Origin: JAJPHF01 sp035293805
GTDB lineage: Bacteria > Chloroflexota > UBA6077 > JAJPHF01
Length of the DNA stretch: 64,000 nt
Reading direction: 5' to 3'
Assembly (NCBI GenBank): GCA_035293805.1
Contig: DATGMD010000040.1
Location: forward strand, 1-64,000
Below, in pieces: positions 8,692-17,283 of this stretch. Made by a program: the position numbers and the translations under genes. The notes beneath the pieces are model-generated. The model was not told where the DNA came from. It made no database searches and saw only the letters and a list, made by a program, of their open reading frames with translations. The number at the start of each line of letters is the position of its first letter. Positions within the stretch are counted from its first letter, which is position 1.

Positions 8692-11600
8692 ATGTTCTTT
8701 GATCCTCGGTTGTTTGCCATGACGCGGGGCGTGCGGCTCCGCATCCTCCTCGCCGCGTCGGTCGGCCTGGTCGCGCTCCCCGTGAGCCTCGCGCGCCTGG
8801 CGCTCTCCGGCGTCGTCATCGCGGCCGCGATTCGGGGCGCCTCGGTCGACGCGCTTGCCGCCCCGCTCGCCGGGATCGCCGGCCTGCTCGTCCTGCGGGC
8901 GGTGCTGCAGTTCTGGCGGGAGGACATCAGCAACCGCACGGCGGCGGAGATCAAGGTCCGTCTGCGCGGCTGGCTCTACGAGCACGTCCTGACGCTGGGC
9001 CCGGGGCCCTTCGACCAGCGTCGCACCGGGGCGGTCCTGTTGACCCTGGTCGAAGGCGTCGAGATGCTGGAGACGTTCTTCGGCCAGTACCTATCCCAGC
9101 TTCTGGTGGCCGCGCTCACCCCGCTCATCGTGTTCGTCTTCATGGCCTTCCTCGACGTCCAGACCGGCTTGATCTTCATCGCCTTCGCCGTCTTCACCCT
9201 GTTCGTGCCGGCGCTGCTCCAGCAGTGGAACGCCACCAGCTCGGCCAAGCGCCGTGACGCCTACGCGGCACTCGGCAGCGACTTCCTGGACGCCATCCAC
9301 GGCCTGCCCACGCTCAAGGCGTTCGGTCGGAGCCGCATTCACGGCGCGCTGCTCGCCGACCGCGCCCGCCGGCTGTACCGCAGCACCATGCTGGTGCTGG
9401 CGGCCAACATCGGCACCAGCGGCATCTCCATGCTGGGCATCTCGGCCGCCGCGGCGCTGGCCCTCGGCTGGGGCGCCCTGCGCGTCGAGCGCGGCGAGCT
9501 GCCGCTGCAGACGCTGGTAATCGTCCTGCTGCTCGGCGTCGAGGTGTTCCGCCCGATTCGCGAGCTGACGGCGCTGTACCATCGCGGCATGATCGCCATG
9601 TCGGCAACCAAGGGGATCTACGCGCTGCTCGACGCCCAACCCGACGTGTGCGAGCCGCGCGTGCTGCCGCCGAGCCTGGCCGCGGCCGGGGCGACGGACG
9701 GGCTCGCCGCGCTGCGGCCGGAAATCACGTTTCAGGACGTCCACTTCAGCTATCCCGGCCGACCCGCGCGCGTGCTGGACGGGGTGTCGTTCACGCTGCA
9801 CGCCGGCGAGACGCTGGGCGTCGTCGGGTCCAGCGGGGCCGGCAAGTCGACGCTCGTCTGGCTGCTACTCCGCTTCTACGACCCCGCAGCCGGCGCGGTG
9901 CTGCTCGGCGGCCACGACCTGCGCTCGCTGCCGTTCGACGCGATCCGCCGCCAGATCGCCGTCGTGGCCCAGGACACCTACCTGTTCCACGGCACGGTGG
10001 CCGAGAACCTGCGCGTGGGCCGTCCCGACGCCACCCAGGCCGACCTGGAGGCGGCCGCCCGGGCCGCGAACGCGCACGAGTTCATCATGGCTCTCCCGCA
10101 CGGCTACGACACGGTGGTGGGCGAGCGCGGCGCGCGCCTGTCCGGCGGACAGCGCCAGCGCATCGCGATCGCGCGCGCCCTGCTGAAAGACGCGCCTATC
10201 CTGGTGCTCGACGAGGCGCTGTCCAGCGTCGATACGGAGAACGAGTCGCTCATCCAGGAAGCGCTGGACCGCTTGCAGCGGGGTCGCACGACGCTGGTGA
10301 TCGCCCACCGCCTGTCGAGCGTCGTGGGGGCGGACCGCATTCTCGTCCTGGAGGACGGCCGTGTCGTCGAGAGCGGCACGCATGCCACGCTGATCGCGGC
10401 TGGCGGGCCTTACGCGCGCTTGATGGCCGCCCAGGCCGCCGAAGCGGAGACCGCCGACGGGCTGCTGGCTGACGAGGAGCAGCCCGCCGCGGGAGAGACG
10501 GCCCCCGTGCTGTCGCTCGCCGCCGCTGGCCACGCGCACGGGCACGACCACGGGCCGGCTGACCACGACCACGACGGCCACGCGCCGGCGGCCAGCGTCG
10601 CCGCGCCGCTCGCGCTGCCCTCGCTCACCGTCTGGGGGCGCCTGCTGGCGCTCGTGCGCCCGTGGTGGGGCACGCAGACCATCGTGTTCCTGCTGGGGCT
10701 GGCGCACGCCGCGGCGACGATTGGCCTGGCGGTGATCGGCTCGCTGCTGGTGCGCCAGGTCGCGCTGAACGCCAACCTGACGCCGTGGCTCTGGGCGCTC
10801 GGCTTGCTCGTGCCGCTCGCCGCGCTCCTGGCGTGGGCGGAGTCGTGGCTGGCCCACGACCTGGCCTATCGCCTGCTCGCCGAGATGCGCATCGCCCTGT
10901 ACGAGAAGCTCGACCCGCTGGCGCCCGGCTACTTGCTGCGGCGGCGCTCCGGCGATCTAGTGAGCGCGGTCACCGGCGACGTGGAGACAGTCGAGCTGTT
11001 CTTCGCCCACACTATCGCGCCGGCCTTCGTCGCCGTCCTGGTGCCGGGCGGGGTGCTGGTCACGCTGGGCCTGATTGCCTGGCCGCTCGCCGTGGCGCTG
11101 CTGCCGTTCCTGGTACTGGTCGGCCTCAGCCCGGTGGTCGCGCGGCGGGCGGCCGAGCGCCTGGGCGCCGAGACGCGCGCCGCGCTGGGGGCCGTGAACG
11201 CTCACATGGTGGACAGCGTGCAGGGGCTGCGCACGATCGTGGCCTTTGGGCGCGGGCCCGCCCGGCTCGCCGAGATCGCCCAGAACGGCCGCCGCCTGGC
11301 CGAGTTCCAGCTGCGCCTGCTGCGTCAGCAGACCGCGCAAAGCGCGGCGATCGAGGCGCTGACCGGCCTGGGCGGGCTCGCGGTGCTGGCGACCGGCGTG
11401 TGGCTAACGTCGCGCGGCGCGCTGGCGCCGACTCTGCTGCCGCTCGCCACGCTGCTCGCCCTCAGCGCGTTTGGCCCGGTCACCGACCTGGCCAAGGTCG
11501 GCAAGCAGCTCGTCGAGACGCTGGCCGCCGCGCGCCGCCTGTTCGCCGTCCACGACGAGCCGGTCACGATTCTGGACGGTCCCGGGGTCGCGCTGCCGCC

Positions 11601-12417
11601 CTCGGGGCCGGGCCAGGCGGCGCCCGCCGCGGTGCGCTTCGAGGACGTCGCCTTCGCCTACGGCCCGGGGGAGCCGCAAGCGCTGCGCGGCGTCTCGTTC
11701 GCGGTCGAGCCGGGGCAGACCGTGGCCATCGTCGGCCGCTCCGGGGCTGGCAAGACCACCGCGACGCAGCTCTTGCTCCGCTTCTGGGACCCCGACCGCG
11801 GCCGCGTGCTGCTCGCGGGGCACGACGTCCGCGAGTTCGCGCTCGACGACCTGCGCGCGCACGTCGCGCTCGTCGCCCAGGACACCTACCTGTTCAACGC
11901 CAGCTTGCGCGAGAACCTGTGCCTCGCGCGCCCGGACGCGACACCGGCTGAGCTGGACGAGGCGATGCGGCTGGCCCGGGCCTGGGACTTCGTGGCGGCG
12001 CTGCCCGAGGGCTACGATACGGTCGTCGGCGAGCGCGGCCTGCAGCTCTCGGGCGGCCAGCGGCAGCGCATCGCCATTGCCCGCGCGGTGCTCAAGAACG
12101 CTCCGATCCTCGTCCTCGACGAGGCGACCTCGCACCTGGATGCCGAGAACGAGCGCCAGGTGCGCGCCGCGCTGGACCAGCTGATGCGCGGCCGCACGAC
12201 GCTGGTCATCGCGCACCGGCTCTCCACGGTCCGCCACGCCGACAAGATCGTCGTGCTGGACGCTGGCCTGGTGGCCGAGGAGGGCACGCACGAGGAGCTG
12301 CTGGCGCGCGGCGGCATCTACGCCCATCTGGTGGCCGCGCAGCTCAACGGCTCGGCGACCCAGCGCAACGGGCACGACGCCCCGGCGCTGCTGGCCCCTG
12401 GGGCGGTCGTGCCATAA
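8692..12417 (+). CDS. Fused CydDC-like ABC exporter, two TMD-NBD halves
   Basis: This 1241-residue protein contains two complete exporter halves. Each has about six membrane segments then an ATPase. The first ATPase has Walker A GSSGAGKST, signature LSGGQRQR and ILVLDEALSSVD; the second has GRSGAGKTT, LSGGQRQR and ILVLDEATSHLD. Both have catalytic Glu and look active. The arrangement resembles CydD and CydC, the heterodimeric thiol exporter needed for cytochrome bd assembly, joined into one chain. Between the halves is a linker with AGHAHGHDHG and further His-Asp pairs, unlike ordinary CydDC. No cydAB lies nearby, so a general multidrug or lipid exporter is possible. ATG 8692 has GGAGGGA upstream. 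Confidence 0.82.
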   Translation: MFFDPRLFAMTRGVRLRILLAASVGLVALPVSLARLALSGVVIAAAIRGASVDALAAPLAGIAGLLVLRAVLQFWREDISNRTAAEIKVRLRGWLYEHVLTLGPGPFDQRRTGAVLLTLVEGVEMLETFFGQYLSQLLVAALTPLIVFVFMAFLDVQTGLIFIAFAVFTLFVPALLQQWNATSSAKRRDAYAALGSDFLDAIHGLPTLKAFGRSRIHGALLADRARRLYRSTMLVLAANIGTSGISMLGISAAAALALGWGALRVERGELPLQTLVIVLLLGVEVFRPIRELTALYHRGMIAMSATKGIYALLDAQPDVCEPRVLPPSLAAAGATDGLAALRPEITFQDVHFSYPGRPARVLDGVSFTLHAGETLGVVGSSGAGKSTLVWLLLRFYDPAAGAVLLGGHDLRSLPFDAIRRQIAVVAQDTYLFHGTVAENLRVGRPDATQADLEAAARAANAHEFIMALPHGYDTVVGERGARLSGGQRQRIAIARALLKDAPILVLDEALSSVDTENESLIQEALDRLQRGRTTLVIAHRLSSVVGADRILVLEDGRVVESGTHATLIAAGGPYARLMAAQAAEAETADGLLADEEQPAAGETAPVLSLAAAGHAHGHDHGPADHDHDGHAPAASVAAPLALPSLTVWGRLLALVRPWWGTQTIVFLLGLAHAAATIGLAVIGSLLVRQVALNANLTPWLWALGLLVPLAALLAWAESWLAHDLAYRLLAEMRIALYEKLDPLAPGYLLRRRSGDLVSAVTGDVETVELFFAHTIAPAFVAVLVPGGVLVTLGLIAWPLAVALLPFLVLVGLSPVVARRAAERLGAETRAALGAVNAHMVDSVQGLRTIVAFGRGPARLAEIAQNGRRLAEFQLRLLRQQTAQSAAIEALTGLGGLAVLATGVWLTSRGALAPTLLPLATLLALSAFGPVTDLAKVGKQLVETLAAARRLFAVHDEPVTILDGPGVALPPSGPGQAAPAAVRFEDVAFAYGPGEPQALRGVSFAVEPGQTVAIVGRSGAGKTTATQLLLRFWDPDRGRVLLAGHDVREFALDDLRAHVALVAQDTYLFNASLRENLCLARPDATPAELDEAMRLARAWDFVAALPEGYDTVVGERGLQLSGGQRQRIAIARAVLKNAPILVLDEATSHLDAENERQVRAALDQLMRGRTTLVIAHRLSTVRHADKIVVLDAGLVAEEGTHEELLARGGIYAHLVAAQLNGSATQRNGHDAPALLAPGAVVP

Positions 12418-12587
12418 TCGCGCACCCACACCTTTGGCGGAGGGACAGCCCCTGTTTTCGAGCAGGGCTGGCCCCCGTTCGTCGAGGCGTGGCGCGAGGA
12501 CCAGTCGGGGCGCGACCTGCCGGCGAGGGGAGGGGGCGCACTGGCGGCGTGGCCGGGCGGGGGCGGTGAGCAGGAACCGTCGTGGCG

Positions 12588-13424
12588 CTACATGCCGGCT
12601 AGCGGTGGGGGCTGGACGGAGACCTCGTTACGCACGATCCGCACGCCCGGGATGCGGCGCGCCACGGCCTCGGCCACGTCGCGGTCCTCGTCGGCGAGCA
12701 CCTGGCCGGTCAACATGACTTCGCCGCCGCGCGCCGTCACCCGCAGGTTTTCCACCCACACGTTCGGGTCGTGCAGCAGCACCGCCTCGACCTGGCTCCC
12801 GAGCGCTAGGTCGTCCAGGACCGCGCCGGACTCCGGCGTGGGCTGGAACTCGGGTCGCGCTGCCAGCGTCAGCAGCACGTCCACGGCGGCCAGGGGCGAG
12901 ATGCTGCGCGTGTTGAGCATCAGATCGTAGCAGGCCGGGTCGTTGATGTCGAGGTTGAAGAGATAGCGGATGTAACGCGCGCGGTCGCGGTCCGTGCGAC
13001 GGACCGCCTCCTCCGCCTGCTCGTGGGTCATGGCGCTCGCCCGCGACGAGGCGGCCAGCACGCGCTCCACGCGCAGCCCGCGCGGCGCCATGATGCGGAC
13101 GCGAATGACGTGGCGCACCTCGCGCAGCAAGGGGCCGGCGCCGAACCCCAGGAGGACGCAGTTGCCCTCGGCCGCAAAGCGATACATGACCGCGCGGAGC
13201 AGGACCGCGTAGCGGCGGCGCTCCTCGTTCAGGCGCTCCCAGAAGCTGGGCGCCCGCTCGGTCAGCTCCGGCGCGCCGGGGCGCACGCCGGGCGCATCGT
13301 ATTCGCGCGCGGTCTCGAACAGCACGGTGCCGTCGACGAGCCGCCCGCCCAACTGCTCGGCCAGCACGCGGCCGATCCGGTCGCCCTCGCTCCCCAGCTC
13401 CCAGGATATGGCGATTACAGCCAT
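12588..13424 (-). CDS. Cytidylate kinase-like protein with C-terminal BON domain
   Basis: The product is 278 residues. Residues 1-195 resemble the cytidylate-kinase-like family: an N-terminal MAVIAISWELGSEGDRIGR strand-loop, VLLGFGAGPLLR, and a paired Arg-rich lid region RRTDRDRARYIRYLF. The N-terminal loop lacks the full GxxGxGK Walker A, as in many members, so kinase activity is not certain. Residues about 200-270 (VEAVLLHDPNVWVENLRVTA to PGVRIVRNEV) match a BON domain, usually membrane or ligand binding. The combination suggests a regulatory nucleotide-binding protein. ATG 13424 was preferred because sequence upstream is not protein-like. It is divergent from the HAD gene. Confidence 0.65.
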   Translation of the reverse strand: MAVIAISWELGSEGDRIGRVLAEQLGGRLVDGTVLFETAREYDAPGVRPGAPELTERAPSFWERLNEERRRYAVLLRAVMYRFAAEGNCVLLGFGAGPLLREVRHVIRVRIMAPRGLRVERVLAASSRASAMTHEQAEEAVRRTDRDRARYIRYLFNLDINDPACYDLMLNTRSISPLAAVDVLLTLAARPEFQPTPESGAVLDDLALGSQVEAVLLHDPNVWVENLRVTARGGEVMLTGQVLADEDRDVAEAVARRIPGVRIVRNEVSVQPPPLAGM

Positions 13425-13579
13425 GGTCTCGTCTCCCCAGCGGTCGACCGGCACGCCCCCGCCGCGGCCCGCCTGGCCGCGTGCCCGGATATGGGGCTGA
13501 TTGTACCACGGCTTGCGACCGCCGGCCGGTGTAAAATCCCTAGCGGCCGCAGGGCGCCGGCGAGCGCGGACGGCCAAGC

Positions 13580-14341
13580 ATGCGCTGGGACGACCGCTCG
13601 ATGCCTGCTGCTCCGCGTCGCCCGCCCCACCCGCGCCTGCGCTTCGTCTTTCTCGACGTCGGCGAGACGATGCTGCGCGTCACCCAGCCCGGGGCCACCT
13701 ACGGCGCTATCCTCGCCCGCCACGGCTACGACGTCGCCGCCGAGACGCTGGACACGACGATCCGCGCGCTGTTCCGCGAGCTAGACGCCGTCGTGCCGCG
13801 CCAGCGCAACCCCGACCACACCATCTCGGCCGAGCTAGCGCAGCGTCGCCGCGAGCTGCTGGTGGAGGGCGTGCTGGCGCGCGTGGGCGTCGACCCGGCA
13901 CACGCCCCCGCCGTGGCGGAGGAGTTCCGGGCATCGTGGATCGGCACGGGCATCTTCCAGATGTACCCCGAGGTGCCGCCTGTTCTCGAGGCGCTGCGCG
14001 CGGCCGGCTACCGGCTCGGCATCGTCTCCAACTGGGAGCCGCGCCTGCCCCAGCTCTGCGCCAGCCACGGCATTCTGGAGCACTTCGAGTTCGTCGTTAG
14101 CTCGGAGAGCGAGGGGTACGTGAAGCCGCACCCCCGCTTGTTCGAGCGCGCACTGGAGCTAGCGGGCGTGGCGCCCGAGCAGGCCGTCCATGTCGGCGAT
14201 AGCTATCCCGAGGACGTGGAGGGGGCGCGCGGCGTCGGCATTCAAGCCGTCCTCGTGGACCGCGGGGCGAAGGGCCGCGTGCCGTACTGGCCCACGATCC
14301 AGTCGCTTGCCGAGCTACCGTCCATCATCCGCGAGCTGTAA
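13580..14341 (+). CDS. HAD-superfamily hydrolase, subfamily IA
   Basis: The 253-residue protein has the four HAD motifs. Motif I is FLDVGETML, motif II is VSNWEP, motif III is KPHPRLFERAL and motif IV is VHVGDSYPEDVEGARGVG. The helical cap between motifs I and II is of the IA type. In motif I the second Asp of DxDxT is replaced (DVGET), a pattern common in HDHD3/REG-2-like members whose activity as phosphatase is often unclear. It is a predicted cytoplasmic phosphatase or dehalogenase-like hydrolase. ATG 13601 is an alternative start. The upstream 155 bases are shared with the divergent kinase-like gene. Confidence 0.8.
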   Translation: MRWDDRSMPAAPRRPPHPRLRFVFLDVGETMLRVTQPGATYGAILARHGYDVAAETLDTTIRALFRELDAVVPRQRNPDHTISAELAQRRRELLVEGVLARVGVDPAHAPAVAEEFRASWIGTGIFQMYPEVPPVLEALRAAGYRLGIVSNWEPRLPQLCASHGILEHFEFVVSSESEGYVKPHPRLFERALELAGVAPEQAVHVGDSYPEDVEGARGVGIQAVLVDRGAKGRVPYWPTIQSLAELPSIIREL

Positions 14342-14389
14342 GCACGCGGCAGCGGGACGCGCGCGGCGGGCGCTCCTGGTCGCGCCGGC

Positions 14390-14668
14390 CTACCGCTCAC
14401 GACGGGACTCGCGCCAGATTGCTTGCCACAGCGCCGAGTCCGGGCACCGCCCGCACACCGCCACGCGCTGGCCCGTCGCTCCCTCGACCGCCTTGCCGCA
14501 GAAGTAGCAGCGGCGGGTGCGACCACGACCAGTAACGGCGCTGGCTGCCCCGCTCTCGCGCGCGGGGAGCGGGATGCCACGGCCCGACGCTCGGTCCGTC
14601 GCGCCGGCGGCGTGCGCGCCGGCCATCGGGGATACCGCCGCGGTTCGGCGCAAACAGCTCGCTGCCAT
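14390..14668 (-). CDS. Small zinc-ribbon protein
   Basis: A 92-residue protein not recognised as a named family. The C-terminal third has RRCYFCGKAVEGATGQ and VAVCGRCPDS, a CxxC-x14-CxxC zinc ribbon. The first half is basic, Ala/Gly-rich and probably disordered. ATG 14668 was chosen because GGGAGG lies seven to eight bases upstream; another ATG at 14731 lacks one. It may bind nucleic acid or protein. It is convergent with the HAD gene. Confidence 0.5.
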   Translation of the reverse strand: MAASCLRRTAAVSPMAGAHAAGATDRASGRGIPLPARESGAASAVTGRGRTRRCYFCGKAVEGATGQRVAVCGRCPDSALWQAIWRESRRER

Positions 14669-14855
14669 CGTCCTGCCTCCCCGGTTGCTCCCCAGGCCGT
14701 GTCGGCGTGACAGCCTGGCGATCGCTCGCATGACGCCAGCATACGGGGGCAGCGGCCGGGGGGCGATCAAGCAGCCGACACGCAACGTGTCGCGCGCACG
14801 ACAGTCTGGGTGGCCGGCGGCGCGGCGGCGCGGCGCCCGGCAGTTCGGCGCGCGG

Positions 14856-15770
14856 CTATCGGCGCGCGACCGCACCCGCGCCGCCGCGCCGCTCCACGGC
14901 GCCGACGGCGCCCGGCATCTGGAACGTGTACGTTTCGCCGCGGGCAAGGTAGCGCACGTGCGGGATCAACCCGGCTGCCGCCACGGCCCGTTGGAAGTCA
15001 CGCAGCGGCGACTTGAAGACGGTGTAGTCGTCGTAGTGGATCGGGATGGCCGTTCGCGGCCGTAGCAGGCGCAGCGCCTCGACGCCCTGCCGCGCGTCCA
15101 TGGTGACCAGCAGGCCGACGACGCGCGTGCCGCCGAGATGCAGGAGAGCGAGGTCGATGTCGGGATAGCGCGCGGGGATGGCGCGAAGCTGCTCGCAGAT
15201 GAGCGTGTCGCCGCTGATGTAGATCCGCGGCCCAACCGCGCCGCCCGGCGCGGTGAACTCCAGCAGGCTGCCCATCACCGGCGGGAGCAGGGCGCTCAGG
15301 ACGCCGGGGCCGTGCTGGCCCGGCATGGCCGTGATCCGCAGGCGCGCGTCGCCCTTCGCCACGGTCTGCGTGTGCCAGGTCGTCAGGCTGCGCGCCGCGG
15401 CGAAGCCCTTCTTGCGGAGCGCGACCGCCGCGTGGCGTGTCGTCACGATCGGCAGGCGGTGGTCTAAGCGCTGCTCGACCACCCGGTCGAAGTGGTCCTC
15501 GTGCAGGTGCGACAGGACCACCAGGTCGAGCGGCGGCAGATCGTCCAGCTCCAGGGCCGGGTTCGTGCGGCGGGTCGAGCGCAGCCCGTAGCCCAGCCGG
15601 ACGTGGTCGCCGCGGTGCAGGAAATTGGGGTCGGTGAGAATGGTGAACCCGGCGTAGCGCAGCAAGACCGTCGCCGTGCCGATGAACTGCAGGGACCCCG
15701 TCGCGACGTTCGGCGGCTCGGCCGCCGCGGGCAACACCAGGGGCCGGGGAGCGGTCGTCGTCGCAGACAT
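14856..15770 (-). CDS. UlaG-like metallo-beta-lactamase fold hydrolase
   Basis: This 304-residue protein has the MBL core: TILTDPNF near residue 40, LSHLHEDHFD (the HxHxDH metal motif), GQHGPG, YISGDT and a C-terminal IPIHYDDY with the last His ligand. This order is that of the UlaG/YcfL-like L-ascorbate-6-phosphate lactonase group, many of which hydrolyse lactones or phosphodiesters with Mn or Zn. No signal peptide is present. The substrate is unknown and no ascorbate pathway genes are adjacent. Start ATG 15770 precedes the conserved first strand; upstream codons are not protein-like. Confidence 0.78.
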   Translation of the reverse strand: MSATTTAPRPLVLPAAAEPPNVATGSLQFIGTATVLLRYAGFTILTDPNFLHRGDHVRLGYGLRSTRRTNPALELDDLPPLDLVVLSHLHEDHFDRVVEQRLDHRLPIVTTRHAAVALRKKGFAAARSLTTWHTQTVAKGDARLRITAMPGQHGPGVLSALLPPVMGSLLEFTAPGGAVGPRIYISGDTLICEQLRAIPARYPDIDLALLHLGGTRVVGLLVTMDARQGVEALRLLRPRTAIPIHYDDYTVFKSPLRDFQRAVAAAGLIPHVRYLARGETYTFQMPGAVGAVERRGGAGAVARR

Positions 15771-16142
15771 CGTCGCGTCTCTCCACCGCGCGGCGGGAGG
15801 CCGCGCGCTATCCTCACCAAGCGTGTACTTGCCGCGCGGGCGCCACGCCGCTGTGCCACTGCCAGCCAGAAGCCCTGGCCGGGGCCGCGCCTGGCCCGTC
15901 AGCTCTCGCCGGCGGCTAGACGCACGCGACATGCCCGCGCCGGAGGGAACAGCCTGCGTGGCAACGGTTCTAAGGAAGCTCTAGGAACTCTCGGCCAGAA
16001 CCCGCGGCCCTGCGGCGCCCGCTCGGTCCGTCGGCTGGACGCGTGGCGGGCTCGTACTGCCAGCCGAGGACCGCACTGCCGCGCCCCGCGGTATCATGCC
16101 GTCGAGTGGACAGGCCCCGGATCCTGTCGTAGGGGAGGTGCT
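15771..16142. other. Intergenic region upstream of galactokinase
   Basis: A 372-base gap between divergent genes. No small gene is supported. It should hold promoters for both; a TATCAT hexamer at about 16092 is a weak -10 candidate for the galactokinase gene and AGGGGAGG at about 16131 is its ribosome site. Confidence 0.35.
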
Positions 16143-17264
16143 GTGTCGGGCGAGTTGTGCCAGGAGGTCGTCGGAGGCTTCCGAGCGCACTTTGGGCGGG
16201 AGCCGGCCGTCACGGCGAGCGCGCCCGGCCGCGTGAACCTGATCGGCGAGCACACCGACTACAACGGTGGCTTCGTGCTGCCGACCGCCATCCCGCAACG
16301 CGCCCACGTCGCCCTCGCGCCGCGCGGCGACGCCCGCGTCCGCGTGGCGAGCGCCAACGTGCCGGGTGGCGTGGCGAGCTACGCGCTGGGGACGGAGACG
16401 CCGGGGCGCGGCTGGCTCGACTACGTGCAGGGGGTCACGCAGGCGCTCCGCGCCGCGGGCCACGCGGTCGGCGGGTTCGAGGCCTACGTGGCCTCGACTG
16501 TCCCGCTGGGCAGCGGACTGGCGTCCAGCGCGGCGCTGGAGGTGGCGCTGTTGCGGGCGCTGCGCGCGGCGTTCGGACTGCCGCTCGACGACGTGGCGCT
16601 CGCGCACTGCGGCCAGCGCGCCGAGAATGAGTTCGTGGGCGCCCGCGTGGGCATCATGGACCAGCTGGCCGCCAGCCTGGCCGAGCCGGGCTCCGCCCTG
16701 TTCCTGGACACCCGCAGCCTGGCCCACGAGCGCGTGCCGCTGTCCGCGGCGGTCGACCTCGTCGTGATCGACTCGGGCGTGAAGCACGCCCACGCCGCCG
16801 GGGCCTACAACGCGCGCCGCGCCGAGTGCGAGCGCACCTGCGCGCTCCTCGGCGTCGTCGAGCTACGCGACGTGGGCACCGCCGACCTGGCCCGGATCGC
16901 GGCGCTGCCCGACCCGCTCGACCGGCGCGCCCGCCACGTGGTTACCGAGAACGCGCGGGTACTGGCGGCCGTGGACGCGCTCCGGGCGGGCGACCTGCCC
17001 CGGCTGGGCGCGCTATTCGCCGCCTCGCACGCTTCCCTGCGCGATGACTATGAGGTGTCCGTCCCCGAGGTGGACCAGCTCGTGGCGCTCGCGGCGCGCG
17101 AGCCCACGGTGTACGGCGCGCGGCTGACGGGCGGCGGCTTCGGCGGGGCGGTCGTCGTGCTCGCGCGGGCCGGCGCGGGCGCGGGCGTCGCTGCGCGCCT
17201 CGCCGCGGCCTACGCCGCCGCGGCGGGACGCACGGCGACGATCCTGCTGCCGCCCCCGAGCTAG
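16143..17264 (+). CDS. galK: Galactokinase
   Basis: The 373-residue product is the usual galactokinase length. GRVNLIGEHTDYNGGFVLP carries the galactokinase signature, PLGSGLASSAALEVAL is the GHMP ATP-binding motif, and RLTGGGFGGAVVV is GHMP motif 3. It phosphorylates galactose at C1 in the Leloir pathway in the cytoplasm. GTG 16143 is preceded by AGGGGAGG; longer frames upstream are not protein-like. No galT or galE lies nearby, so it acts alone here. The amidohydrolase downstream converges with it after a 19-base gap. A close GHMP relative with altered sugar specificity cannot be excluded. Confidence 0.88.
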   Translation: MSGELCQEVVGGFRAHFGREPAVTASAPGRVNLIGEHTDYNGGFVLPTAIPQRAHVALAPRGDARVRVASANVPGGVASYALGTETPGRGWLDYVQGVTQALRAAGHAVGGFEAYVASTVPLGSGLASSAALEVALLRALRAAFGLPLDDVALAHCGQRAENEFVGARVGIMDQLAASLAEPGSALFLDTRSLAHERVPLSAAVDLVVIDSGVKHAHAAGAYNARRAECERTCALLGVVELRDVGTADLARIAALPDPLDRRARHVVTENARVLAAVDALRAGDLPRLGALFAASHASLRDDYEVSVPEVDQLVALAAREPTVYGARLTGGGFGGAVVVLARAGAGAGVAARLAAAYAAAAGRTATILLPPPS

Positions 17265-17283
17265 TTGCGCGGCGGGCGGGCGC

